Position numbers and translations under genes: made by a program. Below the pieces are notes generated by a model. It made no database searches. It was not told where the DNA came from and saw only the letters and a list, made by a program, of their open reading frames with translations. Source: an uncultured Lachnospiraceae bacterium (GTDB lineage: Bacteria > Bacillota > Clostridia > Lachnospirales > Lachnospiraceae). Taken from it: 7,989 nt of DNA. The stretch's first letter is position 1. Each line of letters opens with the position of its first letter. Of this stretch, positions 5,920-7,989 are shown piece by piece. The stretch lies in assembly GCA_947625995.1 (NCBI GenBank), contig CANQQN010000083.1:1-7989 (forward strand). The letters are read 5' to 3'.

Positions 5920-7989
5920 ATGAATAGTAAGATCCGTTTGAATTTTCACGTCTATCCCCTTGTTGTGGGACAGCTAGACAAATACATATTCAGTCATTAT
6001 GAAGAGGAGGGCGGCGGCATTCTGCTGAAAGCGTCCCTGACCGGCACAGAATACACAGAAGAAGATATCCTCTGGCGTTCGGAAGATCCCGCTGTTGCCA
6101 CAGTGGAGAAAGGGTTTGTGCAGGCTATGACTACAGGCGTCACGGATGTGACGGCAGCGCTGCCGGACGGTTCTTCTGACACCTGCCGGATTCAGGTCAT
6201 CGACAATATGGGAAGGGCAACCGTAAGGGACGTCCGCCTCAACACGGACAGGCTGATGCTGGGCAGTCAGGAGGGCGCCGTGCTCCGTCCGGTGGTCGTG
6301 CCGCAGGATCAGTTTAAAAACGGACGGCTGGATACCTCTTTTACATGGACCAGCTCTGATGAAAGGGTTGCCGTTGTCAATCATCTTGGAAGGATCCGGG
6401 CCATGGGTCCGGGAAGCACTGTTATTACCGGAAGATCCAACGATGTGGGGCGGGAGGTTTCCTGCCGGGTGACAGTAGTAGAAAAACCGGAACGGGAGTG
6501 GTATCTTGATCCTCTGGAGGATCTTGACGGTGGCGAAGTGCTTCTGGATCTTCAGGAGAGCAGAAAACTGTCTCTGCCGGAGGAAGCCGCACATCAGCCG
6601 GTATATTGGTCGACAGAGGATCCGGAGGCCGTGGGCGTGGATCAGACAGGTACTGTCACCGGATATAAGCGGGGAACGACGCAAGTCTGGGCAACCTTCA
6701 TCAATGGAGGCTGGCGGGCAGGTTACCGGGTGCAGGTACAGGCAAGGCCTCGGCACGAAGTAACGGAAGTACATCCGAGCCGCAGCCGGATCTGTCTGGC
6801 GGCAGGGGAGCAGACCGGGCTGTATGCGGTGGTGTTCCCTGCGGTATGCTTGGAAAAGCAAATGAAATGGCAGTCCTCTGACGAAGGGGTAGTCAGGATC
6901 ATAAAGCAACATATCAATCTGTCGGGGCTGGACGAGGTTATTATAGAAGGGGTGCGGGAAGGTACCGCCGTGATCACCGGGGTCTGCCGGTCGGAGGAAT
7001 CCGCCGGGGATCAAAAGGAGAGCGGAAAACCGGCAGGGAAGACGGAGAAGATTTCCTGCGAAGTGACAGTGACCAAGGCAGCCGGTCAGGTAAAAAGAAT
7101 ACGCCTGCTGGAAGAGACGACCGTGCAGGTGCAGGAAACCGTACAGATGGAGCCTGCCTGTGAGTACGCGGATCCGTCGGATACAGAAAGAAAAGAAAAG
7201 CTTCACTGGATCTCTACTGATCGGCGGCGTCTGACCGTGGACCGTGAAGGAATGGTGAAGGGATATCAGAAAGGAACGGCGGTCCTGTATTGTATCGGGG
7301 ACGGCAGCCTTTCGGACAGCGACAGAAAGGAACTGGAAGTCATCTGCCAGAGCCGCAGTCTGGAGGAAAAAGGACAGATTATGGAGAAGCTGCAGGGAAT
7401 CTTGGCCCGCAGCGTCTATGGAAAGTGCAGGGTCCGCGTGGAGGCAGACCATTCATGCCTTTACAACCTGCATGTGCCGGAGGAAACAATCCGGCCGGAT
7501 AGTGTTTGCCTGTTGTGGAACAGGGATTCTCTGGCGGATCTGAAAACCTTTGACCATTATGAGATCTATGATAACGGAAAAAAGATCGCCAATGTAAAAA
7601 CCATGGGTTATACGGTGTACGGTCTGGCGCCGGAGAGCAGCCACAGATTTGAAGTGGCGGCGGTGGCGGAGAACGGTTCCGGGAATGAAGCGGTGGCAGT
7701 GGCGGAGAACGGTTCCGAAAATGAAGTGGTGGCGGAGAACGGCTCCGGGAATGAAGCCCCGGACATCACTTGCGTGGCCGCACCTGCCGAAAACGGCCCG
7801 AAAATTTTCGGAGACGAACGTGGCCGCGAGATTTGCCGGCAGTCCGTTACAGTCTGTACGAAGAAGGCGCCGGCCGCCGTGATCAATGTGACAAAGGCAC
7901 CCTACCATGCGGTGGGCGACGGGATTGCCAGCGATACATACGCCATCCAGCGGGCTATCGACGATTGCCCGGCAGGCGGGCAGGTCGTG
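5920..7989 (+). CDS. Multi-domain GH28 (polygalacturonase-like) protein with BIG2 and FN3 domains, N-terminal 690 residues (runs off right edge)
   Basis: Five degenerate bacterial Ig-like (BIG2) repeats span about residues 20-95, 101-188, 200-276, 281-386 and 390-476. They are marked by W-x-S-x-D-x-x-x-V motifs (WRSEDPAVATV, WTSSDERVAVV, WSTEDPEAVGV, WQSSDEGVVRI, WISTDRRRLTV) and closing G-x-x-x-V/I-x-x strands. A fibronectin type III domain follows (about 525-590; SVCLLWNRDS, HYEIYDNGKKI, YTVYGLAPESSHRFEV). From about 651, NVTKAPYHAVGDGIASDTYA and AIQRAIDDCPAGGQVV match the first coils of GH28 right-handed beta-helix enzymes such as exo-polygalacturonases of the PehX type, which also carry an FN3 domain. 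The predicted role is pectin/galacturonan hydrolysis, but the catalytic Asp residues lie beyond the edge. ATG 5920 has GAGGG (5910-5914) at 5-base spacing. The start MNSKIRLNFHVYPLVVG lacks a signal peptide, which is odd for Ig-like/FN3 domains. The XRE gene is divergent. Confidence 0.88.
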   Translation, partial: MNSKIRLNFHVYPLVVGQLDKYIFSHYEEEGGGILLKASLTGTEYTEEDILWRSEDPAVATVEKGFVQAMTTGVTDVTAALPDGSSDTCRIQVIDNMGRATVRDVRLNTDRLMLGSQEGAVLRPVVVPQDQFKNGRLDTSFTWTSSDERVAVVNHLGRIRAMGPGSTVITGRSNDVGREVSCRVTVVEKPEREWYLDPLEDLDGGEVLLDLQESRKLSLPEEAAHQPVYWSTEDPEAVGVDQTGTVTGYKRGTTQVWATFINGGWRAGYRVQVQARPRHEVTEVHPSRSRICLAAGEQTGLYAVVFPAVCLEKQMKWQSSDEGVVRIIKQHINLSGLDEVIIEGVREGTAVITGVCRSEESAGDQKESGKPAGKTEKISCEVTVTKAAGQVKRIRLLEETTVQVQETVQMEPACEYADPSDTERKEKLHWISTDRRRLTVDREGMVKGYQKGTAVLYCIGDGSLSDSDRKELEVICQSRSLEEKGQIMEKLQGILARSVYGKCRVRVEADHSCLYNLHVPEETIRPDSVCLLWNRDSLADLKTFDHYEIYDNGKKIANVKTMGYTVYGLAPESSHRFEVAAVAENGSGNEAVAVAENGSENEVVAENGSGNEAPDITCVAAPAENGPKIFGDERGREICRQSVTVCTKKAPAAVINVTKAPYHAVGDGIASDTYAIQRAIDDCPAGGQVV
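7663..7758 (+). repeat. Three in-frame tandem repeats encoding VAENGSGNEA
   Basis: Copies begin at 7663, 7699 and 7729 with periods of 36 and 30 bases. They encode VAENGSGNEAVA, VAENGSENEV and VAENGSGNEA. The unit duplicates the last strand of the FN3 domain and extends the linker to the GH28 domain. Copy 2 carries a Gly-to-Glu change, so the array has begun to diverge. In-frame periods suggest a slippage-derived, possibly length-variable linker. Confidence 0.85.

Noticed and set aside
5974..7452. Long minus-strand frame (492 codons) opposite the BIG2/GH28 gene
   Set aside because: The plus strand encodes recognisable BIG2 repeats with a promoter and ribosome site. The minus frame has neither, and its His/Pro/Arg-rich translation is typical of a shadow.
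7663..7758. Repeat array considered as CRISPR
   Set aside because: The repeats are contiguous, coding and without spacers.

Overview
The window looks like Clostridia DNA, most likely Lachnospiraceae. This is inferred from a clostridial-type AdhE, strong AGGAGG ribosome binding sites, A-tract/T-tract terminators, moderate GC content, a tandem pair of large serine recombinases and a pectin-type glycoside hydrolase. No rRNA, tRNA or CRISPR array is visible, so the genus is not identifiable.

Layout. (1) At 1-1567 on the minus strand lies the 5' part of adhE. The complete acetaldehyde dehydrogenase half is present, but AdhE homology stops abruptly at about position 77, just after the start of the alcohol dehydrogenase half. 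The DNA beyond the break carries what looks like the 3' end of a convergent plus-strand gene (stop at 43-45). A hairpin with a T-run (87-118), built from conserved adhE codons, sits where that gene would terminate. (2) At 1568-1968 is a 400-base regulatory region between adhE and the divergent recombinase genes. It holds candidate adhE promoters, a hairpin, a good plus-strand promoter (1792-1820), a strong intrinsic terminator (1859-1888) placed before the recombinase genes, three TTTGTTGA repeats, and an 8-bp inverted repeat (1902-1927). (3) At 1969-5426 are two large serine recombinases in a tight operon (5-base gap). (4) At 5431-5655 on the minus strand is a small XRE-type DNA-binding protein. 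It is convergent with recombinase 2, shares a hairpin terminator with it, and has a 14-bp palindrome at its presumed transcription start. (5) At 5920-7989, running off the right edge, is a large plus-strand gene with about five bacterial Ig-like (BIG2) domains, a fibronectin type III domain, and the start of a GH28 polygalacturonase-like domain.

Interpretation. The recombinase pair and XRE regulator resemble a small integration/excision or inversion module. No relaxase, coupling protein or other conjugation gene is visible. Its mobile partner DNA may lie beyond the window, or it may be a remnant. The broken adhE nearby shows that rearrangement has occurred here, but nothing visible proves these recombinases caused it. 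The GH28 gene appears to be unrelated pectin-utilisation cargo or chromosome.
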